A stretch of DNA of 64,000 bases from Cheiracanthium punctorium (taxonomy: Eukaryota; Arthropoda; Arachnida; Araneae; Cheiracanthiidae): contig JAWZYV010013186.1 in NCBI GenBank assembly GCA_038373885.1, positions 372,001-436,000 of the forward strand, given 5' to 3'. The position numbers were made by a program, and so were the translations under genes. Each line of letters starts with the position of its first letter. Position 1 is the stretch's first letter. Below the pieces are notes generated by a model. That model was not told the origin of the DNA, did no database searches, and worked only from the letters and a program-made list of their open reading frames with translations. Below are positions 51,743-62,563 of the stretch, piece after piece.

Positions 51743-53830
51743 AAGCTGTTTCTCTGTAGTTCTCATGAATTTAAGGTCCAGTAACAGCTGGTAGTCTTAC
51801 GCTTAAACAAAACAAAAAAATAAAATAAATAAAAACTAAATGAAATTGGCAGCAGAAATTTTAGTCTCTCTCGTAGGTGAACTGATGTACCAGAATTACG
51901 GAGTGTGCTCATCAAAAAGTGTCTCATAGTTGTACATTGAAAAAAAGGGATTTTGGCACACAATGCGTTTAATTTTTGTGAAGGAGGACTCAATGCGTGC
52001 GACGTTCGTAATAATGAATTCGGATGTGTTGGCTTTATGTCAGTTTAAATTGTTGGTGTGTGTGTGTATATATATCTCGAATGTTTGCTGTCCAGTTTGT
52101 TTTTAAAGAAAACGTTGTGTAGCACTCTCCAATCATGAGACGATAAAAAAAACTTTCTTACTCTTATCATTTATTTCCTGTATAGATATCATATTGCTTG
52201 TAGTTGTATTTGCTGGAATATTTCATACATCAGGTACATATTAATTCACTTGTTTTTCTTTTTCTGCAGCATAGTCTTCTATTTCCGAAGCATACAAAAT
52301 ACTATAAAAACTTGGCATGCACATATAGATAATATTTAAAATTATTTCAAAGTCGTACTGTGAAGAGGGAAAATAAATTGTATTAACCATAGAAAAACTG
52401 TAATTTAAAAACATTATAAAAATGTTACCTAGTAGATATACTCGTAAAATTACTGTTAAAACCATAGAAACTACAGTACTTTCAAGGGGAGAGTCGTATC
52501 TGTTGCTGAGGATGAGATGACTCTGTATTAACTACAGTTTACATTAACAGTAATTACTACAGTTTTTACAGTTTTTGATGGTAGTTTTACGAGCATATCG
52601 ACTATGGACTCATTCATTAGCTTAAATTTTGCCAGAGGATGTGCATGTTTCAGAAAGTTTGCCATTCTGAAAGTCTTCCATAAAAGAGGTGCTGACTGTT
52701 ACATGGGTTCCGGCTAAGATAAATAATGGTTTTAGGGATAAGTACTCGTAATGAAATGCAGCCACTTTTATGCTTTTAATTTAGGAATGCAGGGTTCTCA
52801 TGTACAGGATAGAATAGCAGAAGTACTTCTTTTACACTCAAACAGTAATAGGATTGTGAAAAACTTGAGTTCAGTCATTTTTGTTATGTAATTTGGTGTT
52901 ATTGGATTGCATATCATATCAATTAAACTATATAGATACTCCAACTACTATAAAATTATCAAAAAAGTAGGATCTCTTTTTAGTGGAAAAAGCCAGTCTT
53001 TTTTTTTTTCCCTACATTTTGAGTCTGAAGATTTAAACAGATACAGTTTTTCAGATTCTAAAAATATAAATATTAGTGACATTCTGTTCACAAAATTATT
53101 CACAGATTTTAGACAATGCATGTTTGCAGTTTCAGAGTTAATAGATGAACATTTTGTGGCCTCTGCAAACTTAAATGTATATGCATATTGAATTATGTTC
53201 AAAATTCTGGATCTTCTATGGATCTGAAAATCTAAATGTGGCAGTGTAAATTTTCAAAAATTGTGGTTTTTTACTTGCTTCTTGAGAGTCCAAACACTCT
53301 TGTCCTTAAGTTTATGCTATATTAATTACGAATCATGGGAAAATATAAGAAATTTTACACTTAAAGAAAAGGTTGGAGTTTCTGTAATCATATCTGAAAA
53401 TAAAAATTTTTTACCTACAGTAAACAGGCATTATAAACGCTCAGAGAACCCTACGTTAAATGACTGTATCTTACTTTTGGAAGGACGCTATAAAGTATTT
53501 TATCAAACTATACTACCATAGAGAACAATCACACCTAGCCATTTATAATACGACATTACTTAATGTTCATAATAGAAAGAAAATAGTTTGTGTATAAGTG
53601 AGTATGTTGTGCCTTGTTGAAAACAATAGTTTGAAAATGTATGTCTTGCCTGGTATTGTAAATGGTAAAATATTTTAGATGTATTTTCAGATTATAGCAC
53701 CTCTTTAATAATAATAATAGTAATCATTAGTGTCTTTAATGTTAATTTAATAAGGTGTCAACCTGTTTGTATTGATCCTGAGCAACGCAGAGTTCATAAA
53801 TTTTAAATAAAGCACAATGGAAACATTATT
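51743..53830 (+). other. GOGAT 3' UTR / downstream flank
   Basis: AT-rich sequence after the stop. Poly(A)-signal candidates AATAAA occur at 51824, 51828 and 53806, the last with GT-rich sequence before it. The true cleavage site cannot be chosen without transcripts. Open frames at 52907-53191 and 53261-53521 have no recognisable motif and are treated as chance. An imperfect inverted repeat (CTCGTAAAATTACTGTTAAA at about 52440 against about 52585-52601) is present. Confidence 0.55.
53806..53811 (+). promoter_or_regulatory. Candidate poly(A) signal AATAAA
   Basis: AATAAA at 53806-53811 follows a G/C-richer stretch (GATCCTGAGCAACGCAGAG). It would give a 3' UTR of about 2.1 kb. The earlier AATAAA copies at 51824-51833 are alternatives. 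Confidence 0.35.
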
Positions 53831-56269
53831 ATTTATTTTTCTCATAATTCTTCTTTTGTAAGTGTAATTACTTAATAAATCTCAAAAGCATGTTTTGATA
53901 GTTACGCTACTTTACATAGATTTCTGTTATGTTTTTTTTTTTACTCCCCCAAATTTAAATTATTATTCACTATAGGAAATACTTTCAGAGTATTTTATGT
54001 AGTGAATATATACATTATTGAAATAAAGTATTTCATTAATTTACTTGAAATACAAAAATTACACAAAAAAAAATTGTTATAAGAAAACCTTTACTAAATT
54101 TTATGCTCCAGCTATTTGAAAGGAAAGTACATTTCTTTCAACAATTAAAAAAGTTCTACTTTCATAGTTGCTAACTAGATTATTTTTTCCATGGTGTAAA
54201 TTATTAGAATTCACATGTTTGTTTTAAACTTCTTTGAAGACTTTAAAAGAAATTTTGGATTTGTCACTAAAAACATTTTCCCCCCTTAATAACATAATCA
54301 AACTGCCCCGAAAGTTTTTAATTTTGTGTTAGCTGGTTGAGTATGCTAACTGTAAAATGAATGTTACATGTAAATTTTCATCAAAATATGAAAGGTTTCA
54401 GATGATATGGTTATAAATTTTTATAATACTAATTCTCATAAATGATGCTTTTATTTTGTTTTGTTTTTTTCCTTCCTGATAAAAAAGCAGATAATAGAAT
54501 AAATCACACGAATGCAAATTTTTCTTTGGGTTAGCATCAAACTATCAACTGCTGTCTGGAGTAATTCTTTATCTGTCATAGCTGTAAATTTAATTTTTTT
54601 TCCAACAATAATGTTAATTAATGCACAAGCAAAAAATAAGTTATTAAATATTTTAATGCATATTTTCTCTCATGTTGGCATCAAGACTTCCTATGCTGTG
54701 CAGATATTTTAAATACTGTGAGAAAATAGGTTGGCACCTTTTCATTTCTTTTATGCCTTATCTCTCAATACTCACTGTTGTGTTTTTCAATCTTCTATAC
54801 TGTCTTAATCTTTTGTGATTATCACAATGTGTTAAAAAGCATATCCCCAGAACATTCCATGACAGCACTTAAATTAAATGAGATACTTCTTCCCTCCTCA
54901 TGTAAACAGATACCCATTGAGATTTCAGAATCTAAAATTAGGTAAATCTCTTTTTTATTTTGTGTGTGCTGTACTGCTTTGAAGAAAATTAAAAAAATAG
55001 AGCTTTGAGAATTTATTCTTACTACAAACGAACAAGAATGTTTAATTTATCTAATCATACTCAACCGTCCAAGCGATCTTGAAAATTGGCTTCAAAGCAA
55101 TAAACCGCTGTAGATTTATAATATCGAATAATCAGGCTTCAAAATTATTGTAAGGAGTCAGATAATTGAAAAAGCTTCTGAAAAGAAATTTGTTTTGATA
55201 CACTGTTTAAATTAACCAAATTCTGCTGAGTAGGAAATTATGTTGTTTTCACTAATATGGAAAAACTTTTTAGAAAACCTGATCTCTTCAGCTTCAGGTG
55301 ATACTAAAAGGAATTGATTGCTATGAGAAAGTCTTTTGAAAATGCCTGAATTTACAGGTTGTTTGTTTACTGATCAAAAACAAAGTCGGGATTGAATTTT
55401 TTTTATTTTCTCAAAAAAGAATTAAAAAATCCTGCATATTAAAAAAAAAAGCTTTTATTCCCCCTTAGAATTTACTTTACATCTTCAGTTTATAATAATT
55501 ATCAATGCAATCAAAAAAGTTTCCTATTCATCAGAATTTAACAAAATTTTTGAGCTAGAAATATTTTAAACTAGTTCATTTTATTAGTCTCCTTTCCCTA
55601 AATTTGCACTTTACACACACTTGCTACATAACTTTTTCACATCGTTGATAATTTTGATTGACCTATTTTAATCAAATACATGCACTTCTGTAAATTTCCT
55701 AACTGTAATATAACAGTAACTTATTGGGATTTCATGTCGATGCATTAAAAAAATAAAAAATAAAAAAAAACTAATAAAAGCCTAGTCTCAATCTAGACTA
55801 AAATATCAACTCACAAGCTGAGTATGTATTTTCCAATTATAAATAATCGATTGGTTCCAGTTGACAAAAGAATACTTAGTGTGTTTGTGAAAATATTTTT
55901 TTAACTATAATATTACACAAAGAGATTAGTTTTCAAGGTAAATTTAAGGAAATACGAAATGAAATTTTAGCGTTTAATGCATGTAGTGTGTAAGATCATA
56001 CTGTTGTACCATTTAATCTGTATATAAATTGATTCGAAATTGTTTTACTTATATATGTAAATTTTGGAGATTAATGTTATTTTTCAAACAGTGTTTTACA
56101 ATATGTTATCTAGTGCACTTATTTTGTAAAGTATACATATTGTTCCTTTATGGCGCACTGTGTGTTATTAAATGTTATAGATTCAAATAGTGTTGTAGTT
56201 TCTCTTATTTCTGCTTTACTTATTCTGCATTTTCGTAAACCTACTTACGTAAAAGGCAACCTTTCAATG
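53831..56269. other. AT-rich intergenic sequence
   Basis: About 2.4 kb of AT-rich sequence with homopolymer runs. No coding, RNA or bounded mobile-element signal was found on either strand. Confidence 0.7.
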
Positions 56270-56277
56270 GCCTATCC

Positions 56278-56903
56278 CAGAGGTTCCCAAACTGGGTGGC
56301 ACGAGCGTATGTCAGAGGTGCCGTGGAGATAATCAAGAAAAGTGTTCTGGTGGAGTACAGTCAAATAATTTCCTCTAAACCGGTATCCCCAAGAAAGTGA
56401 ACGAAGTCGATCACTAAGTGGGCTCAAACAAAAATATTTCAGTCAAGTTCAAGACTGTCCTGTTGCCTCTCTTTTATAGGAACTCCCTGAAATGGGGGAT
56501 TGTCAAAATTCTATATCCCTTTCCATGGGCGCCGGCAGAATATTTCCCAGGGTGGTGGCAAAGACTACTTCAATGTATGGTTACCATGTTGGAAAGAGCA
56601 AAAAAGCAAGAAAAAACACTGTATACAAAAATCCAGAGGGGCCATTGCCCCCCTTGCCCTATGCTGCCAGCGCCCATGTCCCTTTCCCAAGAGAGTACTT
56701 TCTTGATAATAGTTAGCCCTATAAACAAACAAACAAAAAATATCGTAAAATGCATCCAAACTGCTTCATTCTAACCTTCATATTCATATTACTTTAAAGG
56801 AAATCTGCCGCGAAATGTTTTTAGCCTGGCAAGGGTGCTGCAAAATACCTTTAGCCTGACAAAGGGTGCCGGGGGGGGGGGGGGGGAAGTTTGGGAACCC
56901 CTG
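56278..56903. mobile_element. hAT-type element
   Basis: The termini are CAGAGGTTCCCAAACTGGGT and, inverted, CAGGGGTTCCCAAACTTCCC, with a perfect 8-bp duplication GCCTATCC (56270-56277 and 56904-56911). The overlapping open frames at 56418-56774 lie wholly inside it and have no known motif. A G homopolymer run sits at 56871-56886. Confidence 0.92.
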
Positions 56904-57094
56904 GCCTATCCAATTGATTAGCTAGGCTATTTGCACAATGAAGTTAAAATGGAGATTTCTTATTACCCACAAGTAAGGATTTTGCCTTAAATCAATGACT
57001 TATAGTAAAAAAAAAAGAATATTTTTCCTCCACTTGTAATTCATCTTATGCTACAGTTGTCGTTATTTTTATGAGCCTGAAAGTTCGTTGCATC

Positions 57095-57266
57095 GGTACT
57101 TACGTATTATCCCGGCGGTCATTCCCGCCAAATTGTTTTTTCGTCAAATATGCTGGCAAACTGTGCCTATCGTATTCTGAACTATCAATAATTTCATGTA
57201 TCCCGGCATTTATCTTGGCATTAAATAACTCGTCTTGGCGGATCGCCGGGATAATACGTAAGTACC
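57095..57266. mobile_element. 172-bp MITE with GGTACTTACG termini
   Basis: The 23-bp inverted termini (57095-57117 and 57244-57266) are identical; they start GGTACTTACGTATTATCC and end CGGCG. Flanks GTTGCATC (57087-57094) and ATTGCATC (57267-57274) match at 7 of 8 bases. The GGTACTT start and 8-bp duplication are shared with the element at 42980-43542. It has no coding capacity; open frames over it are palindrome translations. Confidence 0.9.
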
Positions 57267-57274
57267 ATTGCATC

Positions 57275-57916
57275 TTATTCCCTCTGGCAACCGCAATAGG
57301 ATGCCATAGCCTCCATATAGGACAGCAGTGGGTGAAATCGGACAGCTTCCATTTGAATGAGGTGTCTGAAACCTGCCCTGTGGCCCAAAAATCCTTTGTT
57401 GGGCCCCGCACGCACATACAGTAGAAAACGAAATGAAATGCATTGTGCTGGAACAGCTACTCCATGCGAAATTCACATTAATAGCTTCCCGTACAGCTAC
57501 AGCTAGCTCCTGTAGCAAAATTTTCTGTATCAATGTGCCGATTCTGTGTCAAAAATAGCCGATGCCTGTCTGCAAAATTTTTTTTCCGATTCTTACCGAT
57601 CCGCGGGTGGAGAAACACCGATCAAGAGCATAAAAGGGGCCGCCTTTTTTACCTTTGCAGGGGGTGGGGGGCGCCACGTACCGTAGGGCTGCCCCTTGTG
57701 GGGGCCCCCATTCCACTTCCGATTTGAGAACGAAACGCTGGAATATCCCCCCCCCCCCCCCACTTCCCATGCACATGCTAAAATTCTCAATTTTAAGGGC
57801 AGAAGTGTTCAAATGCGTTTACTCCGCTAATCGCTTGAGCGTACAGTTCAGCTGCCTATTATTTTTCATCTATACGAGAGTAAGCCTTTTAAATTGTGTC
57901 ACCTGATTAATTAGTG
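57275..57916. other. Intergenic sequence with G/C homopolymer tracts
   Basis: There is no recognised gene. It contains CAGGGGGTGGGGGGCGCCAC at 57658-57677 and a C-run at about 57747-57761. Open frames at 57281-57906 are mutually overlapping on both strands, lack motifs and are probably chance or transposon-derived. Confidence 0.5.
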
Positions 57917-58122
57917 GGTCCCCCCCCCCTTCAAATTGCCGGCATTTGCACATCAAGCAATTGCCACTACCAAGTCCTGAAGCATTGGCCATATTATTAT
58001 GAGAGCATTACCACATTACACTCGAAGTAACGGACAACTTGACGGTCGCCCGAGCCAGGAATCGAACCTGGACCCAAAAGCATGATGAAATAGTTCTTCA
58101 GCCACTACACTACTTGGTCGGC
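57917..58122 (-). repeat. SINE family 2, copy A (tRNA-derived)
   Basis: The minus strand starts GCCGACCAAG, then A-box-like TAGTGTAGTGGCTGAAG and B box GGTTCGATTCC (head 58047-58122). The body reads ATGGCCAATGCTTCAGGACT, TGGTAGTGGCAATTGCTTG and GTGCAAATGCCGG. Direct repeats GATTAATTAGTG (57905-57916) and GGTTAATTAGTG (58123-58134) flank it, one mismatch in 12. The body matches the copy at 61712-61927. Confidence 0.8.
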
Positions 58123-58134
58123 GGTTAATTAGTG

Positions 58135-59062
58135 TAGATTTATACAAACGACACAAGTCTGAAAAATATGTGCCAAATGTTGTCCAAACTTTTGAAAAAT
58201 TGCATTAACCCATTATTTTTTAATTCGGTATAGCTAACAGATACGTATCCAGAAAAACATTTTGGAGGGAGTCTAAACGGTAAAAAAGACAGAATTTTTC
58301 AAAAAAGAATATATCATCATTTTAGTAACGAAAATCAAAATTTCGTAGGACGTATTTCAGGAGACCCCGCCCCCTCCCCCTCAAATACGTCCTTGGTAGC
58401 TAAATGGTTAATTCTTGATCTGAAATTAAATTCAGCAGTCCAAGACTGGCACGAACCTTGCCGTTCACGATTTTTTGGGCTGATTGCTTGTTGTTATATG
58501 GACATAGAGCGCCTGATTTGAGTTCCGTTCAGCTGTAGTTGGATATTCTCTTTGTGATAGTAAACAAGGCACGTAGGAATTTTGAGAGGCCACTCCCAGC
58601 CGTTTGGAATCTAACAAAGTTCTACCATCTCCATGTCACAATATATTTTGTAATTTTTGAGAGTACGTTTGTTCTAAGTCACGGATTCAAGCGAGAGCAG
58701 AACGGGCTGCAGTCCCGGCCTCCTCACATTGATTAGACATTTCTAAGTAAAATTCCCAACTGAATAGCGAATAATTAAAAAATAACGTCGCGAACTTTTT
58801 CCTCAAAGAGTTTGTTGATGTTGCTGTATTTGGAACATGAACCATTCGTAAACGCTCAACCTGTGCCTTGTTTTAGGCATTCTTAAATGCGCAGTTTTAA
58901 AATTGAAACCATTTGATCTTCGTTCTTTAAAGTCAACCGAGTATGTGTGTGCGTGAGTGCAGTTAATTCAAAAACTAAATCAACTGAGACAAGAACCACT
59001 TCATTCTAGGCAACCAAACCGAACAAACGCAAGTTGTTCTTAAATTCAAAAGAAACTAAGAC
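58135..59062. other. Intergenic sequence, no assigned feature
   Basis: Mixed-composition sequence with many stops in all frames. CCCCGCCCCCTCCCCCTC at 58365-58382 is a low-complexity tract. Nothing was recognised. Confidence 0.5.
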
Positions 59063-59070
59063 CACTGATC

Positions 59071-59821
59071 CAGGGACTGATTTATAGCGGGGCACGTGCC
59101 CTGGGCCCCCAAACTTTCTTTTATGTAGTCATAATAAAAAGTCAAATATTGGCGCAACTGCCCAACCGCGCCTTCGCAACCATAGGCACTGGGGTGCGGA
59201 TGCATATGCCTCGGCCAGGTGGTCAGCCCGACTCGAAGCCCCCAGTGTTTGACCCCAAGCAAACTTGGTCCTCATTTTATCGACGCACTCAAGGGATGAA
59301 AGGCTGAGTCGACCTTGCCCAGCCCGGGATTCGAACCCCGGACCTGTGGGACGGCAACACGGTGCGCTAACCATTTCACCACTGGGCTTCATGTACTCAT
59401 AATAACTACTAAAATTATCTTTCAAGAGTAAAATTTTTGATTACTTACTTCGTTTCATCACAAATATTCAAAATTTTTAATTTAATGTAACTTTTAATGT
59501 TAAAAATTATGCATTCGATTCCATATGCGATAAATTCGATATTCGCAAATTTGATAGGACACCTGAGCATGCTCCTCCTCTTATCGTTTCTAAGGTGTGT
59601 GAGGACTAAATACCCATAAAAACATTTCAAAATTGAAAAATTCATAAAAGTGGTACTTTGAGGACATTTTAATGATTTGTAAATGTTTACAAATGGTTAA
59701 CTTAGGAATGATAATTGGTTTTAACTTAATTTAATTAAGTAATATTCTGCAGAAAACTTTTGTGCAGGGGATCCAAAAAGTATCAATGCCCTGGGCCCCC
59801 AAGTGTGTAGATCGGTCACTG
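59071..59821. mobile_element. hAT-type element carrying a nested SINE
   Basis: The left end is CAGGGACTGATTTATAGCGG and the right end, inverted, CAGTGACCGATCTACACACT. A perfect 8-bp duplication CACTGATC flanks it (59063-59070 and 59822-59829). CCCTGGGCCCCCAA occurs near both ends. Removing the SINE and its target repeat leaves about 480 bp with no transposase. Confidence 0.88.
59138..59390 (-). repeat. SINE family 1, copy 2, with target duplication
   Basis: The minus strand starts at GCCCAGTGGTGAAATGG (59387) with B box GGTTCGAATCCC and the same body as 14025-14300 (CATCCCTTGAGTGCGTCGAT, CCACCTGGCCGAGGCATATG, TTGCGCCAATATTTGAC). ATGTAGTCATAATAA (59123-59137) and ATGTACTCATAATAA (59391-59405) flank it, one mismatch in 15, as expected for target-primed reverse transcription. 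It lies inside the hAT element 59071-59821. Confidence 0.92.
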
Positions 59822-59829
59822 CACTGATC

Positions 59830-60272
59830 ACACCTGTTTTAGATCTTGCTAGAAAACTAGTGGTATGAGTTCATGAATATACGAACAAGCCCAATGGCAC
59901 TCGACGTGATTGGTTGTAAGTCGTATCGATTTTACATCAATGCAACATCAGACAGGCAGCCGGTGGCTTAAAGCTTAATAACCCTGTCCATTTCTACGCT
60001 TTAAATTTTTCTTACTCTGTGTTTGTAAAAAAACTGTCATTGTGTTGTCCACTTGACGAGGAATTATAGACGGATCCTTGGAATCGAACACACAAGTCCG
60101 AAAATTAATGTTCCAAATACAACAGCAATATCAGGCAAGTAGTAGACATTACTTTTTGAGTCAATAAAGTATACTTCCATCGGGAATCGATGGGCGATGA
60201 ATGAACGCTGAACACAAGCCGTTGTAAAAATTGTTTAACTTGTTTGAAAAATAGTTTGAGGGGGCTCGGGTC
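59830..60272. other. Intergenic sequence, no assigned feature
   Basis: No gene was recognised. TCCTTGGAATCGAACACACA at 60075-60094 contains an inverted B-box-like GTTCGATTCC, but no tRNA fold or paired repeat supports it. Confidence 0.5.
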
Positions 60273-60436
60273 ATTCTACCGGCTCTGCTTGTGCACTCCG
60301 ATGAGTCATCCAAAGAGGCCTACGGATGCTCACTTATTGGTTCTAGCACTTGTATACGTCATCCAACGGCCGAATCTAACCAATGAGGAAACGTCCGTAG
60401 GCCTCTTTCGGAGTGCACAAGTAGGCCCGGTAGAAT
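60273..60436. repeat. Foldback element
   Basis: ATTCTACCGGCTCTGCTTGT on the left pairs with the inverse of ACAAGTAGGCCCGGTAGAAT on the right. The arms continue through GCACTCCG, AAGAGGCCTACGGA and ATTGGTT. The left arm has an extra 12-bp piece (ATGAGTCATCCA). Confidence 0.75.
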
Positions 60437-60490
60437 CACGATGGCCCCGGGGGGGCTCGACACCTCAACAGGGCTCGTACAAGTCCTCAA

Positions 60491-60650
60491 TTTGCTAAAA
60501 TTCCGAACTTTTCAAAAATTGTCCTAAAATGTCTTACTGTTTGATATACTTGAGAGAACTTCTTTCCGCATTTTATATAAAAAAAAAGACCACTTTTAAA
60601 ATATCCGACCATTTTAGGACACTATTTCAAAAGTTCGGAATTTTAGCAAA
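60491..60650. mobile_element. Inverted-repeat MITE, copy 1 (160 bp)
   Basis: The termini TTTGCTAAAATTCCGAACTT and their exact inverse continue as an imperfect arm of about 40 bp (GTCCTAAAATG / CATTTTAGGAC). The interior reads TACTTGAGAGAACTTCTTTC and GCATTTTATATAAAAAAAAA. A related copy lies at 60772-60923. Confidence 0.75.
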
Positions 60651-60771
60651 TCCAGCACTCTTACGAATCTTGCCTCTAAATCCGCCAGCCCTTTGTTCTT
60701 CACCTAGTCGTAATATCGACAGAATTACGCAAATTCTCGGATTCGCATTTGCTGGTAATAGCCCTCTTTTA

Positions 60772-60923
60772 TTTGCTAAAATTTCGAACATCTGAGGAAA
60801 AAAGCCTACTATTCGAGATACTCGAGGGAAAGTCTTTTCGTATTTTATGTAAAAAAAAGGACAACTTTTAAAAGATAGGAACATTTTTGGTTAATCTCTT
60901 CAGAAGGTCGGAATTTTAACAAA
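60772..60923. mobile_element. Inverted-repeat MITE, copy 2 (152 bp)
   Basis: It begins TTTGCTAAAATTTCGAACAT and ends GGTCGGAATTTTAACAAA. The interior GATACTCGAGGGAAAGTCTT and GTATTTTATGTAAAAAAAAG aligns with copy 1 at 60491-60650. The open frames 60529-60795 and 60627-60884 are translations of this repeat pair. Confidence 0.7.
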
Positions 60924-61711
60924 TGCAATATGTGCAAAAAAGAATTCTTTTTCTGGCGGTGGTATCAAACGACAAAGATGTTGGCGGATCCCTGAAGCAA
61001 GCACGCAACGCTGATGTATGTGTTCAATGCAGCAACAAAGCATTATGGCCGTGTTTATTATGTACATGCAAGATGCTTTCTGACCAAACTGGGATTCTGT
61101 ATCAAATCTGGAACATCGAGGTAAATTGTTTCTACTTGTTTTTATCTTAATTTTGTATGTTGTTTAGACAGAACAAAATGTAGATTTTCATATAGAATGC
61201 AGAAAAGATGTGGTACAGGATCCAGACAGTTAAGGACATAAGCCTGTGGTGTTCGCAAGGAGAGGTTGTTGGGGATCCATTTTGTTGCTGTGGGATTACG
61301 GGCAATTAGCTACACGTGGGCTCTAAGCTGAGGGTTGGGATGCCCTCTGTGGAGATATTTCTAAGGGGTCCTAACCCGTATTTATGGTTTACTGTGCAAA
61401 CATAGTGTTGGGGATCAAAATCCCCACCCTGCTGAAAATGTTTTAACGAAGTCCATATATTGTTTATTTTTTATGTTAAAGATTATGCCCTTTTAACCTA
61501 AAGATCATGTTTATAACCCCTCGCTCCTGAAAAGAATTCTGTGTATGCTACTGGCATAAGTGTAACGTTGAGGGCACGTGCCCCCTCACCTTTGTTTAGA
61601 AGATCTTTAATTTCATATACATAGCGTGACTGAAAATTTATTGGGGGCAGATCGAAATCAAGAGTAAGAAAGAGAAATTTTTCTTTCATTTACAAACAAA
61701 TATTTTCAATA
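60924..61711. other. Intergenic sequence, no assigned feature
   Basis: One short open frame (60923-61150) lacks any motif. 61200-61440 is richer in G and includes repeated TTGGGGATC strings. No gene or bounded element was recognised. Confidence 0.5.
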
Positions 61712-61927
61712 GCCCCCGTGTGGTAGAGTGGCTCAATAAACATTCTATCGCGCCTTGGGTCCGGATTCGAATCCCGGCTTGGGCATGGATGTTAACTTGC
61801 CCGTCTTTTCATAGGGGATAATGCTGGCCGTCCACTGGGTGCTCCCATAATTAAATGGTCAGTAATTCGGGCCTTAGTAGTGGCAAAAATGCTTGCAAGT
61901 GCCCGCCCATTGAAAAAAAAATTTTTT
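61712..61927 (+). repeat. SINE family 2, copy B (tRNA-derived)
   Basis: The head at 61712-61784 has A-box-like TGGTAGAGTGGCTCAATA and B box GGATTCGAATCC. The 5' and 3' ends (GCCCCCG and CTTGGGC) can partly pair. The body (TGGTCAGTAATTCGGGCCTT, AGTAGTGGCAAAAATGCTTG, CAAGTGCCCG) aligns with copy A. TTTTCAATA at 61703-61711 and 61928-61936 forms a target duplication. The head differs from copy A more than the body does. Confidence 0.78.
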
Positions 61928-61936
61928 TTTTCAATA

Positions 61937-62444
61937 AAAAACAGACTGAGACCCAGTTTTGGAGGGGCAAGTACCACTCCTCAGCCCCGACGTTATGCAT
62001 ATGTTTATTTTGTAATCTCCCTTTTTTAAAAAACCTGTAGAAATTTCACTGTTTTTAATCTTGAATATATCATATATCCCCCCCCCCCTCGAAAAAAAAG
62101 AATCGGTCCCTCTACCCTTATGATCAAGGGTATGATCAGTTTTTAAAAAGTTTTATAAATACCACTGTCAATGTATGCGCACGTGTTTCTGAAATTAAGG
62201 AATTTGTTCGATATAAACGTGTAAGGGGAGAGATACACGTAAATTATGATGTGATAAAAGTAGTCAAAGCGGCTTTGTTGCGATGAAGCTCGGTATCGAA
62301 CAAAAATTCGTAGGTATTATGTAGGTGTAACAAACTACAAATAATATAATTCTTTTCGATGGAATACCTAGATTGTCCATTAACCTATACCTTTTAAAAT
62401 GAAGAAGTATCTCCTTCTCAAACTTTCTAGGTGTGGACAAATTA
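61937..62444. other. Intergenic sequence, no assigned feature
   Basis: AT-rich with a C-run at about 62080-62089. No gene or bounded element was seen. Confidence 0.5.
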
Positions 62445-62548
62445 CAGTCAACTCTGGTTATAGTGAACCTCTGGAGGCCATCCAATTTCGTCCACTGTAT
62501 CCGAAGTTCACTAAAACGGGAGTGTCCCCATAGTGAACAGAGATACTG
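62445..62548. mobile_element. Short Tigger-like MITE
   Basis: It begins CAGTCAACTCTGGTTATAGT after TA. It ends ACAGAGATACTG, whose inverse starts CAGTATCTCTGTTCACTATG. Internal GTTCACTA/TAGTGAAC motifs make it partly palindromic. The right flank is CA, not TA. Confidence 0.5.
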
Positions 62549-62563
62549 CATGTGAATCGGGAC

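Noticed and set aside
52907..53521. Protein-coding exons from two adjacent open frames of 94 and 86 codons after GOGAT
   Set aside because: They are in low-complexity AT-rich sequence with no motif, an equally long frame exists on the other strand, and they lie in the likely 3' UTR.
57071..57812. Overlapping open frames of 100 or more codons on both strands
   Set aside because: Those at 57071-57533 include the palindromic MITE 57095-57266, which gives mirrored frames. The others are G/C-rich tracts without motifs.
58047..58122. A tRNA gene (CAT-like triplet) on the minus strand
   Set aside because: The acceptor ends do not pair well and the sequence continues into a body shared with 61712-61927, with target duplications around the whole unit.
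60075..60094. A minus-strand tRNA or SINE B box
   Set aside because: Only GTTCGATTCC is present. No A box at the right distance, no fold and no related copy.
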